From: Pseudomonadota bacterium
Lineage (GTDB): Bacteria; Pseudomonadota; Alphaproteobacteria; Rhizobiales; Devosiaceae
NCBI GenBank assembly: GCA_023431205.1
Contig: JAEYXQ010000020.1
Location: 1 to 31,986 of the forward strand
Length of the DNA stretch: 31,986 bases
Direction of reading: 5' to 3'
A model generated the notes under the pieces. That model did not search any database. It saw only the letters and a program-made list of their open reading frames with translations, and was not told the origin of the DNA. Both the position numbers and the translations under genes were made by a program. Positions within the stretch are counted from its first letter, which is position 1. Each line of letters begins with the position of its first letter. Shown here in pieces: positions 1-8,563 of this stretch.

Positions 1-854
1 AGGTACTGCCGTACCTGCTGGTCGCGCCGCAGCTCATCATCACCTTCGTGTTCTTCCTGTGGCCCGCGGCCCAGGCGATCAAGTCGAGCTTCGAGCGGGA
101 AGACCCGTTCGGCATGCGCACCAGCTTCGTGTGGTTCCAGAACTATCAGCGGCTGTTTGCCGATCCGAATTACCTCAATTCCTTCCAGGTTACGCTGGTC
201 TTCGCCATCAGCGTCACGGCGCTCTCCATGGGACTGTCGCTGCTGCTCGCGGTCGCCGTCAACCGGCTGATCCGCTCGGGCCGCGCCTACACCACGCTGC
301 TGGTGTGGCCCTATGCGGTCGCGCCGGTCGTCGCCGGCATCCTGTGGTGGTTTATCTTCAATCCGTCCATCGGCATACTGGCCTACGCCCTGCGCCAGAT
401 GGGCATCGACTGGAACCACCGGATCGACGGCACCGACGCCATGATCCTGGTCGTCATCGCCGCCGCCTGGAAGCAGATTTCCTACAACTTCCTGTTCTTC
501 GTCGCAGGGCTCCAGTCCATTCCGCAGTCGCTCAACGAGGCGGCCGCCATCGATGGTGCCGGCCCGTTCAAGCGGTTCTTGACCATCGTGTTCCCCCTGT
601 TGTCGCCGACCACCTTCTTCCTGCTCATCATCAACATCAACTACGCCATGTTCGATACTTTCGGCATCATCGATGCCACCACCCAGGGCGGGCCGAGCCA
701 GGCGACCAACATCCTGGTCTACAAGGTCTATGCCGACGGGTTCCTGGGTCTCAACATTGGCTCGTCCTCGGCGCAGTCGGTGATCCTGATGGTCATCGTT
801 CTGGCGCTCGTCTTCGTGCAGTTCCGGTTCGTCGAGCGGCGGGTGGCCTACTGA
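1..854 (+). CDS. ugpA: sn-glycerol-3-phosphate ABC transporter permease UgpA (5' truncated)
   Basis: This is the inner-membrane permease that, with UgpE, forms the channel of the Ugp importer for glycerol-3-phosphate and glycerophosphodiesters. The frame is open from base 3 and reads VLPYLLVAPQLIITFVFFLW, the typical first membrane segment of UgpA, so the methionine in that segment at base 48 is not the start; only a short N-terminus is missing beyond the window edge. Five or six hydrophobic helices follow. The cytoplasmic EAA loop that docks on the ATPase is visible as EAAAIDGAGPFKRF near base 538. The stop is one base before the ugpE start, so the genes are translationally close. The binding-protein gene ugpB is expected upstream, outside the window. 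Family assignment is firm; the substrate rests on the neighbouring ugpE, ugpC and ugpQ. Confidence 0.93.
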   Translation, partial: VLPYLLVAPQLIITFVFFLWPAAQAIKSSFEREDPFGMRTSFVWFQNYQRLFADPNYLNSFQVTLVFAISVTALSMGLSLLLAVAVNRLIRSGRAYTTLLVWPYAVAPVVAGILWWFIFNPSIGILAYALRQMGIDWNHRIDGTDAMILVVIAAAWKQISYNFLFFVAGLQSIPQSLNEAAAIDGAGPFKRFLTIVFPLLSPTTFFLLIININYAMFDTFGIIDATTQGGPSQATNILVYKVYADGFLGLNIGSSSAQSVILMVIVLALVFVQFRFVERRVAY

Positions 855-855
855 T

Positions 856-1704
856 ATGGTTGAAAACCGTCCCTGGCTGAACGTCCTGACCCACCTGGTG
901 CTGATCCTTGGCGTCGCGATCGTGGCCTTTCCGGTCTACATCGCCTTCATCGCCTCGACCCAGGCGCCCAACACTTTCCTCCGCGGCGTGATGCCGTTGC
1001 TGCCCGGCGACAATATGGTTGCCAACTACACCGAGATGCTGACCACCGGCATGTCGACCTCGGGCGCCCCACCGCTCGGGCTGATGCTCGCCAACTCCAC
1101 GCTGATGGCGATCATCATCACCGTCGGCAAGATCGTCATCTCGATCACCTCGGCCTTTGCCATCGTCTATTTCCGCTTTCCGCTGCGGACTTTGGCCTTC
1201 TGGCTGATCTTCGTGACGCTGATGCTGCCGGTCGAGGTGCGCATCATCCCTACCTTCGCGGTGGTCGCAAACCTCGGCCTGCTCAACTCCTATGCCGGCC
1301 TGACCCTGCCGCTGATCGCCTCGGCGACGGCGACCTTCCTCTTCCGCCAGTTCTTCCTGACCATCCCGGACGAACTGATGGAAGCGGCCCGGGTCGACGG
1401 GGCAGGGGCGATGAAGTTCTTTCGCGACATCCTGCTCCCGCTCAGCCGCACCAACATCGCGGCCCTGTCGGTGATCCTCTTCATCTATGGCTGGGTGCAA
1501 TACCTCTGGCCGCTGCTCGTCACCACCGACAGCCGCTACTACACCATCGTCATGGGTATCAAACGCATGGCCGCTCGAGCCGATAGCGAGCCGCAATGGC
1601 AGCTGGTGATGGCCGCCGTGATCCTCGCCATGCTGCCACCCGTGCTGGTGGTCATCCTGATGCAGCGCCTGTTCGTCAAAGGCCTGGTCGAAACCGAGAA
1701 GTAA
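856..1704 (+). CDS. ugpE: sn-glycerol-3-phosphate ABC transporter permease UgpE
   Basis: This is the second inner-membrane permease of the Ugp importer, 282 residues, the usual length for UgpE. The N-terminus (residues 10-33) is a membrane helix beginning ahead of the VYIAFIASTQ stretch typical of the family. About six helices follow, and the EAA loop reads EAARVDGAGAMKFFRDILLP around residues 175-195. The ATG at 856 lies one base after the ugpA stop and three bases separate its own stop from ugpC, so the three genes are read as one operon. UgpE pairs with UgpA to form the translocation pore; UgpC supplies ATP hydrolysis. Nothing is truncated or odd. Confidence 0.94.
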   Translation: MVENRPWLNVLTHLVLILGVAIVAFPVYIAFIASTQAPNTFLRGVMPLLPGDNMVANYTEMLTTGMSTSGAPPLGLMLANSTLMAIIITVGKIVISITSAFAIVYFRFPLRTLAFWLIFVTLMLPVEVRIIPTFAVVANLGLLNSYAGLTLPLIASATATFLFRQFFLTIPDELMEAARVDGAGAMKFFRDILLPLSRTNIAALSVILFIYGWVQYLWPLLVTTDSRYYTIVMGIKRMAARADSEPQWQLVMAAVILAMLPPVLVVILMQRLFVKGLVETEK

Positions 1705-1707
1705 GAA

Positions 1708-2751
1708 ATGGCAACGATCCAGCTTTCGAGCGTCAAGAAGATCTACGCGGGCAACGTCACCGCCATCCACAACCTCGATCTCGACATCAAGGATGGCGAA
1801 CTCGTCGTCCTGGTCGGCCCCTCCGGCTGTGGCAAGTCCACGCTGCTGCGGATGATTGCCGGCCTCGAGACCATCACCGACGGCACCATCGCCATCGACG
1901 GGCAGGTGGTGAACCAGAAGGAGCCGGCCGAGCGGGACATCGCCATGGTGTTCCAGAACTACGCGCTCTATCCGCACATGACAGTGCGAGGAAACCTCGA
2001 ATACGGCCTCAAGAACCGCGGCACCCCGCGCGACGAGATCAACCGCCGCGTGGCCGATGCCGCGCGCATTCTCGAGATCGAGCCATTCCTGGATCGCAAG
2101 CCGCGGCAGCTCTCCGGTGGCCAGCGCCAGCGCGTTGCCATGGGCCGGGCCATCGTGCGCCAGCCCAAGGCCTTCCTGTTCGACGAACCCCTGTCCAACC
2201 TCGATGCCAAGCTGCGCGGGCAGATGCGCATCGAGATCAAGCGGCTGCAGCGCAATCTGGGCACCACCAGCGTCTACGTCACGCACGACCAGCTCGAGGC
2301 CATGACCCTGGCCGACCGGCTGGTGGTGATGAACGCCGGCCGCATCGAGCAGGTCGGCGCGCCCATGGAGCTCTACGACCGTCCCGAGTCCCTGTTCGTT
2401 GCCGGCTTTATCGGCTCGCCGCCGATGAACCTGATCGACGTGGCCTATTTCGCCGGCTCAGGGCAGTTGCCACCGCTGCCGAGCGGCACCGACCTTGTCG
2501 GCATTCGGCCGGACACCCTGCTCATGACGGCGCCGGAAACCCCGCACCTGACGCTCAAGGCTGCGGTGGAACTCTACGAGCCGGTGGGCGGCGAGACCCA
2601 CCTCCACCTTCGGCTCGAGGGCAGCGGTCAACTCATCGTTGCGGCCGTCCCGGCACGCACCGCCGCGCCCGAAGGCTCGGCCGTAGCGCTGCATGTGGCC
2701 GCTGCCGACCTGCATCCCTTCAACAGCCAGACCGGAAGGCGCACGGACTGA
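1708..2751 (+). CDS. ugpC: sn-glycerol-3-phosphate ABC transporter ATP-binding protein UgpC
   Basis: This is the cytoplasmic ATPase of the Ugp importer, 347 residues, of the MalK/UgpC class. Walker A is GPSGCGKST at residues 37-45, the Q-loop is in VFQNYALYPHMT, the ABC signature is LSGGQRQRV, Walker B is FLFDEPLSNLD, and the switch histidine is in YVTHDQLEA. A C-terminal MalK-like regulatory OB-fold region follows from about residue 240. In E. coli this region of UgpC takes part in control by phosphate and carbon status; whether that holds here is unknown. The position directly after ugpE, and the adjacent GDPD gene, support the Ugp assignment over a generic sugar ATPase. Confidence 0.93.
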   Translation: MATIQLSSVKKIYAGNVTAIHNLDLDIKDGELVVLVGPSGCGKSTLLRMIAGLETITDGTIAIDGQVVNQKEPAERDIAMVFQNYALYPHMTVRGNLEYGLKNRGTPRDEINRRVADAARILEIEPFLDRKPRQLSGGQRQRVAMGRAIVRQPKAFLFDEPLSNLDAKLRGQMRIEIKRLQRNLGTTSVYVTHDQLEAMTLADRLVVMNAGRIEQVGAPMELYDRPESLFVAGFIGSPPMNLIDVAYFAGSGQLPPLPSGTDLVGIRPDTLLMTAPETPHLTLKAAVELYEPVGGETHLHLRLEGSGQLIVAAVPARTAAPEGSAVALHVAAADLHPFNSQTGRRTD

Positions 2752-2753
2752 TC

Positions 2754-3494
2754 ATGGCCGCCCCTGTTTCGATTACCCCGGACACCATTCAGGCCCATCG
2801 CGGCGCCTCTGCCCTGGCTCCGGAAAACACCGTCGCCGCCTTCAGGGCGGCGCGGGACCAGGGCGCCCGCTGGGTGGAACTGGACGTCGCCCTGCTCGGA
2901 GACGGCACCCCGGTCGTCATCCACGACGTAACCCTCGATCGCACCACCAACCGCACCGGCTCGCTCGCAACCCTGAGCAAGGCGGACCTGGCCGGGATCG
3001 ATGCCGGCACCTGGTTCGGCACCGGTTTCGCCGGTGAGCCGCTGCCCACCCTGCCGGAGGTGATCACCGCGCTGGGTGAACTCGGGCTCAACGTCAATGT
3101 CGAGATCAAGCAGCACGAGCATCACCGCTCCCTCGAGCAGTTGACCGAAACGGTTCACGCCTGCCTTGGTGAGCGGGCGGCGCACACGCAGGTGATGATC
3201 TCGAGCTTTGATCCGGAGTGCCTCAAGGCCATGCACCGGCTCGACTCCAGCTACGAACTGGCGATGCTGTGGGGCGAACTGCCGCCCGATTGGCTCGAGC
3301 GCGTCGCCGCCATCCCGGCGACCGCCATCCACCTCCACTATCGGGCCCTCTGCTTCGGTGTGCTGGACCGGGCAGGGGAGCGCGGCATCGCCGTGCGCAC
3401 CTGGACCTGCAACGATCCGAGCCAGATGGCTCCGTTCTGGAAGGAAGGGCTCGCGGGGGTGATTACCGACAACCCCAGCCTGTTCCTGTCGTGA
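2754..3494 (+). CDS. ugpQ: glycerophosphodiester phosphodiesterase UgpQ
   Basis: This is a cytoplasmic GDPD-family enzyme, 246 residues, that hydrolyses glycerophosphodiesters to glycerol-3-phosphate and an alcohol, acting on what the Ugp importer brings in. The catalytic histidine set is plain: HRG at 15-17, PENT at 23-26, metal ligands E42 and D44 in WVELDV, and the second histidine in the VIHD motif (H57, D58). The C-terminal WTCNDPSQM and GVITDNP strings are typical. The frame is open far upstream through ugpC, but ATG 2754 lies two bases after the ugpC stop and gives the standard N-terminus, so I chose it. There is no signal peptide, matching a cytoplasmic UgpQ and not a periplasmic GlpQ. 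Confidence 0.93.
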   Translation: MAAPVSITPDTIQAHRGASALAPENTVAAFRAARDQGARWVELDVALLGDGTPVVIHDVTLDRTTNRTGSLATLSKADLAGIDAGTWFGTGFAGEPLPTLPEVITALGELGLNVNVEIKQHEHHRSLEQLTETVHACLGERAAHTQVMISSFDPECLKAMHRLDSSYELAMLWGELPPDWLERVAAIPATAIHLHYRALCFGVLDRAGERGIAVRTWTCNDPSQMAPFWKEGLAGVITDNPSLFLS

Positions 3495-3495
3495 G

Positions 3496-4287
3496 ATGCC
3501 GCACCACCAACTCTCGGCAAGGCAGCAGGACATTCTGGCCAGAATTGCTGCCCGCGGCGCACAGCAGATCGAGCAGTTGGCACGCGACTATGGCCTGACT
3601 ACACAGAGCATCCGGCGGGACATAAACGCCCTATGCGCAATGGGGCTGGCTCGCAGGCTCCATGGCGGGGTGGACCTCCCCGTGGTGCCCCGGAACACGC
3701 CGGTTCATGCGCGCGCCGGTCTCAACAGTGCGGCCAAGCGCCTGATCGCTGACTGGATTGCCCGGGACATTCCCGACGGCGCCACCGTCTTTCTGGGCAT
3801 CGGGACGACCGTACGCTACACCGCCGAGGCGCTGCGTCGGCGTCGCAACCTCACCGTCGTGACCAACAGCGTCGATGTGGCGCTGATCCTGGGAGACGCC
3901 GAGAGCGTTGAACTGCACCTGACCGGCGGCGTCTGGCGCAGCAACGACCGTGACCTGGCGGGCACCGAAACGGCGCGTTACTTCGAGCGTTTCCACGCAA
4001 CCCATGCGGTCGTCGGCGCAGGCGGGCTGAACCCGAGCAGTGGCGCGCTTGACTTCAGTCACGGGGATGCCCAGGTGACCAATGCGATCATCGAGAACGC
4101 CAGGACCCGCTACCTTGCTGCGGACCTGAGCAAATGGACCCGGGATGCAGCGGTTCGGGTCGCACCGCTCTCGTCCTTCTCCACCTTCGTCACCGACCAG
4201 CTTCCCCCCTCGCGAGAGGCAAGGGAGAGCCTGGAGCGGAGCGGGGTCACGGTCGTCGTTTGCAACGAACTGGTCGAGAACTCATAG
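3496..4287 (+). CDS. DeoR/GlpR-family transcriptional regulator
   Basis: This is a 263-residue DeoR-family regulator. The N-terminal winged helix-turn-helix covers about residues 5-58, with LTTQSIRRDINALCAMG as recognition helix and the family hallmark ARRLHGG after it. The C-terminal sugar-phosphate sensor domain begins near residue 75 and carries FLGIGTTVRYTAEAL, TVVTNS and HLTGG, the phosphosugar-binding motifs. It starts one base after the ugpQ stop, so it is the last gene of the ugp operon. GlpR, of the same family, responds to glycerol-3-phosphate. Because this gene is co-transcribed with the G3P uptake genes, I infer the same effector, but the sequence alone does not fix it. The operator would lie upstream of ugpB, outside the window. 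Confidence 0.88.
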   Translation: MPHHQLSARQQDILARIAARGAQQIEQLARDYGLTTQSIRRDINALCAMGLARRLHGGVDLPVVPRNTPVHARAGLNSAAKRLIADWIARDIPDGATVFLGIGTTVRYTAEALRRRRNLTVVTNSVDVALILGDAESVELHLTGGVWRSNDRDLAGTETARYFERFHATHAVVGAGGLNPSSGALDFSHGDAQVTNAIIENARTRYLAADLSKWTRDAAVRVAPLSSFSTFVTDQLPPSREARESLERSGVTVVVCNELVENS

Positions 4288-4294
4288 TCGGATG

Positions 4295-4312
4295 TCGGGC
4301 AGCAGGGCCCGA
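4295..4312 (+). other. short intergenic inverted repeat after the DeoR gene
   Basis: A 6-bp stem, TCGGGC (4295-4300) with GCCCGA (4307-4312), encloses the loop AGCAGG. It lies between the DeoR gene and the Na/Pi gene. No T-run follows, so it is not a convincing terminator, and a stem this short can arise by chance at this GC content. Confidence 0.25.
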
Positions 4313-4335
4313 GCTCAACAACCTCGGAAAGCACA

Positions 4336-5994
4336 TTGGACACAACCCTTCAGCTGATCAGTCTTGCCGGCGCGGTAGCGCTGCTGCTGTGGGGCATGCA
4401 CATGGTCCAGACCGGCATCCAGCGTGCCTTCGGCTCGAAGCTGCGCGCGGTACTGGCGCGAACCCTGCGGCGGCGCTTTTCCGCCGTTGTGTCCGGTGCC
4501 GGCATCACGCTGCTGCTGCAGTCGAGCACAGCCACCGGCCTGCTGGTCACCAATCTTGCCGCCAACGGCATGATCGAGCTCATCCCGGCGATGGCAGTCA
4601 TGCTGGGGGCCAATATCGGCACCGCACTGATCGTTGCCATTCTGTCGTTCAATGTCTCGATGCTGTCCGCTCCGCTGATCCTCCTTGGCGTGGTGCTCTT
4701 CCGGTCCGATCGCAACCCCACCGCGCATGACCTCGGCCGTGTGTTCATCGGCCTCGGCTTGATGCTGCTGGCCCTGCGCCAGATGCTGGCGGTGCTCGAG
4801 CCGATCGAGCATTCGGCGGACGTCCGCACCATACTGGGGATGCTGGAACACCTGCCTGCCATCGCCATCCTGCTCGGCGCGATCGCTGCCTGGGCGGTCC
4901 ATGCCAGCGTCGCCGTCGTGTTGCTGGTGGCTTCGTTCGCAACCTTCGGCACCATCTCGCTCGGAACCGCAGGCATGCTGGTGCTGGGCGCCAATCTGGG
5001 CACTGCCCTCAACCCGCTGTTTGAAGCCGCGGCCGACAACCCGATGGCCCGCCGAGTGCCGCTGGCCAATCTCGGCAACCGGGTGGTCGGCATTGCCATC
5101 GCGTGGCCGCTGATGCCGTGGATCGTCGAAGCACTGCAATGGGGCGGGTTTGGCCGGGGCACCGCCACCGCCGCCATGCATCTCGGCTTCAACCTCATTC
5201 TTGCAGTGGCGACGCTGCCATTGCTGGGACCCATCGCTCGCCTTCTGCACCGGCTGGTGCCGGACCGGATGGACGAGGACGATCCGGCCAAGCCACGGCA
5301 TCTCGACACCTCGGTGCTGGAATTCCCGGTGGTCGCGCTGGGCAACGCCGCGCGCGAAGCCCTGCGGCTTGCCGATGCGCTCGAGAGCATGCTCGAGGAA
5401 GCCCGCGAGGCGGTGTCCACCGGCAACCGGCGCCGCATCTCCGCGACCCGCGAACGCGACGACGTTCTCGACGCGCTGAATTCGGCCATCAAGGCTTACC
5501 TCGCCAAGCTCGACCCCGACCTCCTGAGCGAGGATGACCGCAGCCGTCTCAACCAGATCCTGGTCTTCGCCTCCAACATGGAGCAGGCCGGTGATTTCAT
5601 CAGCGGCAGCCTGCTGCCGCATGCCAACAAGCGCTTCAAGCGTGGCCTGCCTGTCGAGGAACGGCAGGAGCAGACCCTCGGATCACTGATCGACCGGCTG
5701 ATCGCCAACACCCGCCTTGCCGCTTCGCTGTTCATGACCGAGGACACGCCCGCAGCCCGCGCCCTGGCCGAGGAAAAGCTAGCCTTCCGCAAGGCCGAGG
5801 AGAAGGCGACGGCCGACCATTTCAGCCGCATGCACGGACAATCGCGCGCCGAAGTGCAGGCCGATGCTCTCCATGTCGATCTGGTGCGCGACCTGAAGCT
5901 GATCAACAGCCATATCGTGGCCGCAGCCGCCTATCCCGTGCTGGAGCGATCCGGCGAACTGCTGAAGTCCCGCCTCGCCCCGCACGAACCCTAG
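4336..5994 (+). CDS. Na/Pi-cotransporter family protein with PhoU-like C-terminus (NptA/YjbB type)
   Basis: This is a 552-residue inner-membrane protein of the Na/Pi cotransporter II-related family. Two inverted sequence repeats are visible: LLLQSSTATGLLV with MLGANIGTALI in the first, and the matching MLVLGANLGTALN in the second. About eight helices run to residue 320. Residues 330-552 form a hydrophilic helical region resembling PhoU, as in E. coli YjbB. YjbB exports phosphate; others import it, so direction is undecided. The start is TTG at 4336: the next ATGs (4396 onward) would cut the first helix LISLAGAVALLLWGMHM, and GGAAAG sits a few bases upstream. The gene follows the ugp operon by 48 bases and is probably co-transcribed, fitting release of Pi from imported G3P. 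Its end lies 7 bases from that of convergent uxuA. Confidence 0.88.
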   Translation: MDTTLQLISLAGAVALLLWGMHMVQTGIQRAFGSKLRAVLARTLRRRFSAVVSGAGITLLLQSSTATGLLVTNLAANGMIELIPAMAVMLGANIGTALIVAILSFNVSMLSAPLILLGVVLFRSDRNPTAHDLGRVFIGLGLMLLALRQMLAVLEPIEHSADVRTILGMLEHLPAIAILLGAIAAWAVHASVAVVLLVASFATFGTISLGTAGMLVLGANLGTALNPLFEAAADNPMARRVPLANLGNRVVGIAIAWPLMPWIVEALQWGGFGRGTATAAMHLGFNLILAVATLPLLGPIARLLHRLVPDRMDEDDPAKPRHLDTSVLEFPVVALGNAAREALRLADALESMLEEAREAVSTGNRRRISATRERDDVLDALNSAIKAYLAKLDPDLLSEDDRSRLNQILVFASNMEQAGDFISGSLLPHANKRFKRGLPVEERQEQTLGSLIDRLIANTRLAASLFMTEDTPAARALAEEKLAFRKAEEKATADHFSRMHGQSRAEVQADALHVDLVRDLKLINSHIVAAAAYPVLERSGELLKSRLAPHEP

Positions 5995-6001
5995 GACGGC
6001 A

Positions 6002-7228
6002 CTATTCGCTGGTGGCCGAGTAGCGAACGCGGGCGTGGTCCAGCGCAGTCATGATCCCCCGCAACTCGGCAAGGCCCTTCATGCGTCCGATCGTGGGATA
6101 ACCCGGCTGCGCTTTGCGGCCTAAGTCGTCGAGGATGTCCTGCCCGTGGTCGGGTCGCATGGGGATCTGCCAATCGGCTCGGCCTGCGGCCTTGCGGCGC
6201 CGCTCCTCCTCGAAGATCGCCGCGATCAGCGCCACCATGTCGGTGTCCCCGCCAAGGTGCTCGGCCTCGTAGAACGACGTCATCACCGCCTCGCCCTCGC
6301 GTCGGGTATTGCGCAGATGCACGAAGTGCACGCGGTCGGCGAAGGCGCGCATGATCGCCGGCAGGTCGTTGTCCGGCCGCGCCCCCAGGGAGCCGGAGCA
6401 CAGCGTCATTCCATTGGCCGGGCTGTCCACGGCGCCGAGGATCTGCCGGTAGTCGTCCGCGGTCGACATGATCCGCGGCAGCCCCAGCAGCGAGAAGGGG
6501 GGATCATCTGGGTGGCAGCAAAGACGCAGCCCCAGGTCTTCGGCCACCGGAACAACCTGCTCGAGGAAAGCGATGAAGTGGCTGCGCAGGCGATCGGCGG
6601 AAATGGCACCATACTGCGCCAGGTGCGCCCGCGCATCCTCGAGCGACATGGACTCCGTCGACCCCGGCAGGCCCATGGTGACGTTGCCGGCAAGCCGCTT
6701 CTGCGCCGCGTCGTCCATGCCGGCAAAGCGCCGCGCCGCTTCTTCGGCAACTGCGGCCGGGTAGTCATGGGTCGCGCCTGGTCGGGCGAGGATGTGGATG
6801 TCGTAGGCGGCGAAGTCGCTCAGGTCGAAGCGCATGCAGGTGCCGCCATGCGGCAGCCGCCAGTGCAGGTCGGTGCGGGTCCAGTCCAGCACCGGCATGA
6901 AATTGTAGCAGATGACCTCGATGCCGGCCTCGGCGAGGTGGCGCAGGCTGGTCTGGTAGTTGGCGATATGCGTACGCCATTCGCCGGTCTGCTTCTTGAT
7001 GTCTTCGCTGACCGGCAGGCTTTCCACCACTTCCCAGGCGAGGCCGGAAGGCGATCCGTCCTTGCGCGTGGCGATCTCACGCTGGCGCCCGGCAATCTCC
7101 TCCGGCGTCCACACCGCCCCGTAGGGAACGTGGTGCAGGGCCGATACGACGCCTTCGGCGCCACTTTGCAGGATATCGTCCATGCTGGTGAGATCGTGCG
7201 GCCCGAACCAGCGCCAGGTCTGTCTCAT
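6002..7228 (-). CDS. uxuA: mannonate dehydratase UxuA
   Basis: This cytoplasmic enzyme (408 residues) dehydrates D-mannonate to 2-keto-3-deoxy-D-gluconate in glucuronate breakdown. The N-terminus MRQTWRWFGPHDLT, the internal VICYNFMPVLDWTRTDL, the metal-site string LCCHPDDPPFSLLGLPRI, then LCSGSLG and VHFVHLRN are all hallmarks of UxuA, a Mn/Fe-dependent TIM-barrel enzyme. The frame is open to 7270, but ATG 7228 gives the conserved N-terminus and has GGAG seven bases upstream; the upstream extension overlaps an intergenic hairpin. It is the last gene of the dctPQM-uxuA unit, 52 bases after dctM. The other hexuronate enzymes (uxuB, uxaC, kdgK, kdgA) are not in this window. Identification is firm. 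Confidence 0.95.
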   Translation of the reverse strand: MRQTWRWFGPHDLTSMDDILQSGAEGVVSALHHVPYGAVWTPEEIAGRQREIATRKDGSPSGLAWEVVESLPVSEDIKKQTGEWRTHIANYQTSLRHLAEAGIEVICYNFMPVLDWTRTDLHWRLPHGGTCMRFDLSDFAAYDIHILARPGATHDYPAAVAEEAARRFAGMDDAAQKRLAGNVTMGLPGSTESMSLEDARAHLAQYGAISADRLRSHFIAFLEQVVPVAEDLGLRLCCHPDDPPFSLLGLPRIMSTADDYRQILGAVDSPANGMTLCSGSLGARPDNDLPAIMRAFADRVHFVHLRNTRREGEAVMTSFYEAEHLGGDTDMVALIAAIFEEERRRKAAGRADWQIPMRPDHGQDILDDLGRKAQPGYPTIGRMKGLAELRGIMTALDHARVRYSATSE

Positions 7229-7249
7229 CGCAAAACTCCAGGGGGAAGG

Positions 7250-7273
7250 AGGGTGCGCAACAGGGCGCACCCT
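7250..7273 (-). other. intergenic hairpin between dctM and uxuA
   Basis: A perfect 9-bp stem, AGGGTGCGC (7250-7258) with GCGCACCCT (7265-7273), and a 6-base loop AACAGG. It lies in the 52-base gap between the dctM stop and the uxuA start. In the minus-strand transcript it is followed by CCTTCCCCC, not by U residues, so it looks like a processing or mRNA-stability element more than a terminator. It ends about 8 bases before the uxuA ribosome-binding site. Confidence 0.55.
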
Positions 7274-7280
7274 GAAATCG

Positions 7281-8561
7281 TCAGCTGAAGGCGACCCGCG
7301 GCAGCCACAGCACCAGGTCGGGAACGAACAGCAGCACGGCGATCAGCCCGACGATGGCGGCGATGAACGGGATCGACTCGATGGAATATTCCTCGATCGA
7401 GACGTTCATCAGCGAGCACACCGCGAACATTGCCGACCCGCTCGGCCAGGTCATGCCGCCCAGCGTCACGATCGACATCATCAGGATGCCGAAATGCACC
7501 GGGTCCATGCCGATCTGGGTGATGATCGGCACGAAGATCGGCGTCAGCAGCAGCACCATCACCGTGCTCTCGAGCGCCAGGCCTGCAATGAGCAGGAACA
7601 GCAGGATCACGAGCACGATGAGGTTGGGGTCGGTGATCCCGGCCAGCATCCACGTGGCGAGTTCCTGTGGCGCCTGCAGGTAGATCACGGCGTAACCCAC
7701 CATGCCGCTCATCAGGATGATCAGCATGATCAGCCCGACGTCCGAAGTCGCCTGCCCGAAGCAGCGCCAGACCTTTTCGATGGTCAGTTCGCGATGGGCG
7801 AGAAAGCCGATCACCAGCGCATAGACCACAGCCGCAGACCCGACCTCGGAGGGCGTGAACAGGCCGCCGCGAATGGCGAGGACCAGCGCCACCGGAAACA
7901 GCAGTGCCCACTTGGCGTCCCAGCAGGCCACCGCCAGCGCCTTGACCGTTGGCCGCTGCACGTCGGCAACCACGTATTTGCGCTTCTTGGCGATGAGGTA
8001 GGCCGTGACCATCAGCACCACCATCATCAGGATGCCCGGAATGATGCCGGCGAGGAACAGCCGCCCGATCGAGACATTGCCGACAAAGCCGTAGAGGATG
8101 AGCCCGATGGACGGCGGGATGGTCGCGGTGATCAGCGAGCCCACGGCGATGGCGGCGGCGGAATAGCCCTTGCCATAGCCTTTGGCGACCATGGTCGGTC
8201 CGAGGATGCGCGCCTCCATGGCCGCGTCCGCCACGGCCGACCCGGACACCCCGCCCATCAGCGTCGACAGCACGATGGCGACCTGGGCGAGGCCGCCCGA
8301 CATCCAGCCCACCGAGATCATCGCCACTTTCAAGAGGCGCGCGGTGATGCCGCTCTCGTTCATCAGGTGCCCGGCGAGCACGAAGAAGGGGACGGCCAGG
8401 AGCGGAAAGCTCTGGCTCATCGAGGCGACCTTCTGCACGCCGATGGACATCGGCATGCCGGAGGTCGTCATGAAGAAGATGAAGCCCGCGATCCCGGTCG
8501 CGAACGCAACCGGCATCCCCAGGATCATCAGGATGGCAAAGACCAGGGTGATCAGCAGCAT
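7281..8561 (-). CDS. dctM: TRAP transporter large permease subunit DctM
   Basis: This is the 426-residue large membrane subunit of a TRAP transporter, which drives substrate import with the sodium gradient. It is nearly all hydrophobic, with about 11-12 helices. The strings MLLITLVFAILMILGMPVAFA, AVPFFVLAGHLMNESGI, MGGVSGSAVADAAMEARILGPTM and TATIPPSIGLILYG are diagnostic of the DctM/SiaM family. It follows dctQ by two bases in the order dctP-dctQ-dctM, the usual arrangement. The substrate is set by DctP. With uxuA next and a FadR-like regulator divergent, a hexuronate or related sugar acid is most likely. Confidence 0.95.
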   Translation of the reverse strand: MLLITLVFAILMILGMPVAFATGIAGFIFFMTTSGMPMSIGVQKVASMSQSFPLLAVPFFVLAGHLMNESGITARLLKVAMISVGWMSGGLAQVAIVLSTLMGGVSGSAVADAAMEARILGPTMVAKGYGKGYSAAAIAVGSLITATIPPSIGLILYGFVGNVSIGRLFLAGIIPGILMMVVLMVTAYLIAKKRKYVVADVQRPTVKALAVACWDAKWALLFPVALVLAIRGGLFTPSEVGSAAVVYALVIGFLAHRELTIEKVWRCFGQATSDVGLIMLIILMSGMVGYAVIYLQAPQELATWMLAGITDPNLIVLVILLFLLIAGLALESTVMVLLLTPIFVPIITQIGMDPVHFGILMMSIVTLGGMTWPSGSAMFAVCSLMNVSIEEYSIESIPFIAAIVGLIAVLLFVPDLVLWLPRVAFS

Positions 8562-8563
8562 GG

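Noticed and set aside
793..2286. 497-codon minus-strand open frame
   Set aside because: Antisense to ugpE and ugpC, with a highly charged His/Asp/Gly/Gln-rich composition and no recognisable family.
4315..5622. 435-codon minus-strand open frame
   Set aside because: Antisense to the Na/Pi gene, which has clear family motifs; the antisense product has none.
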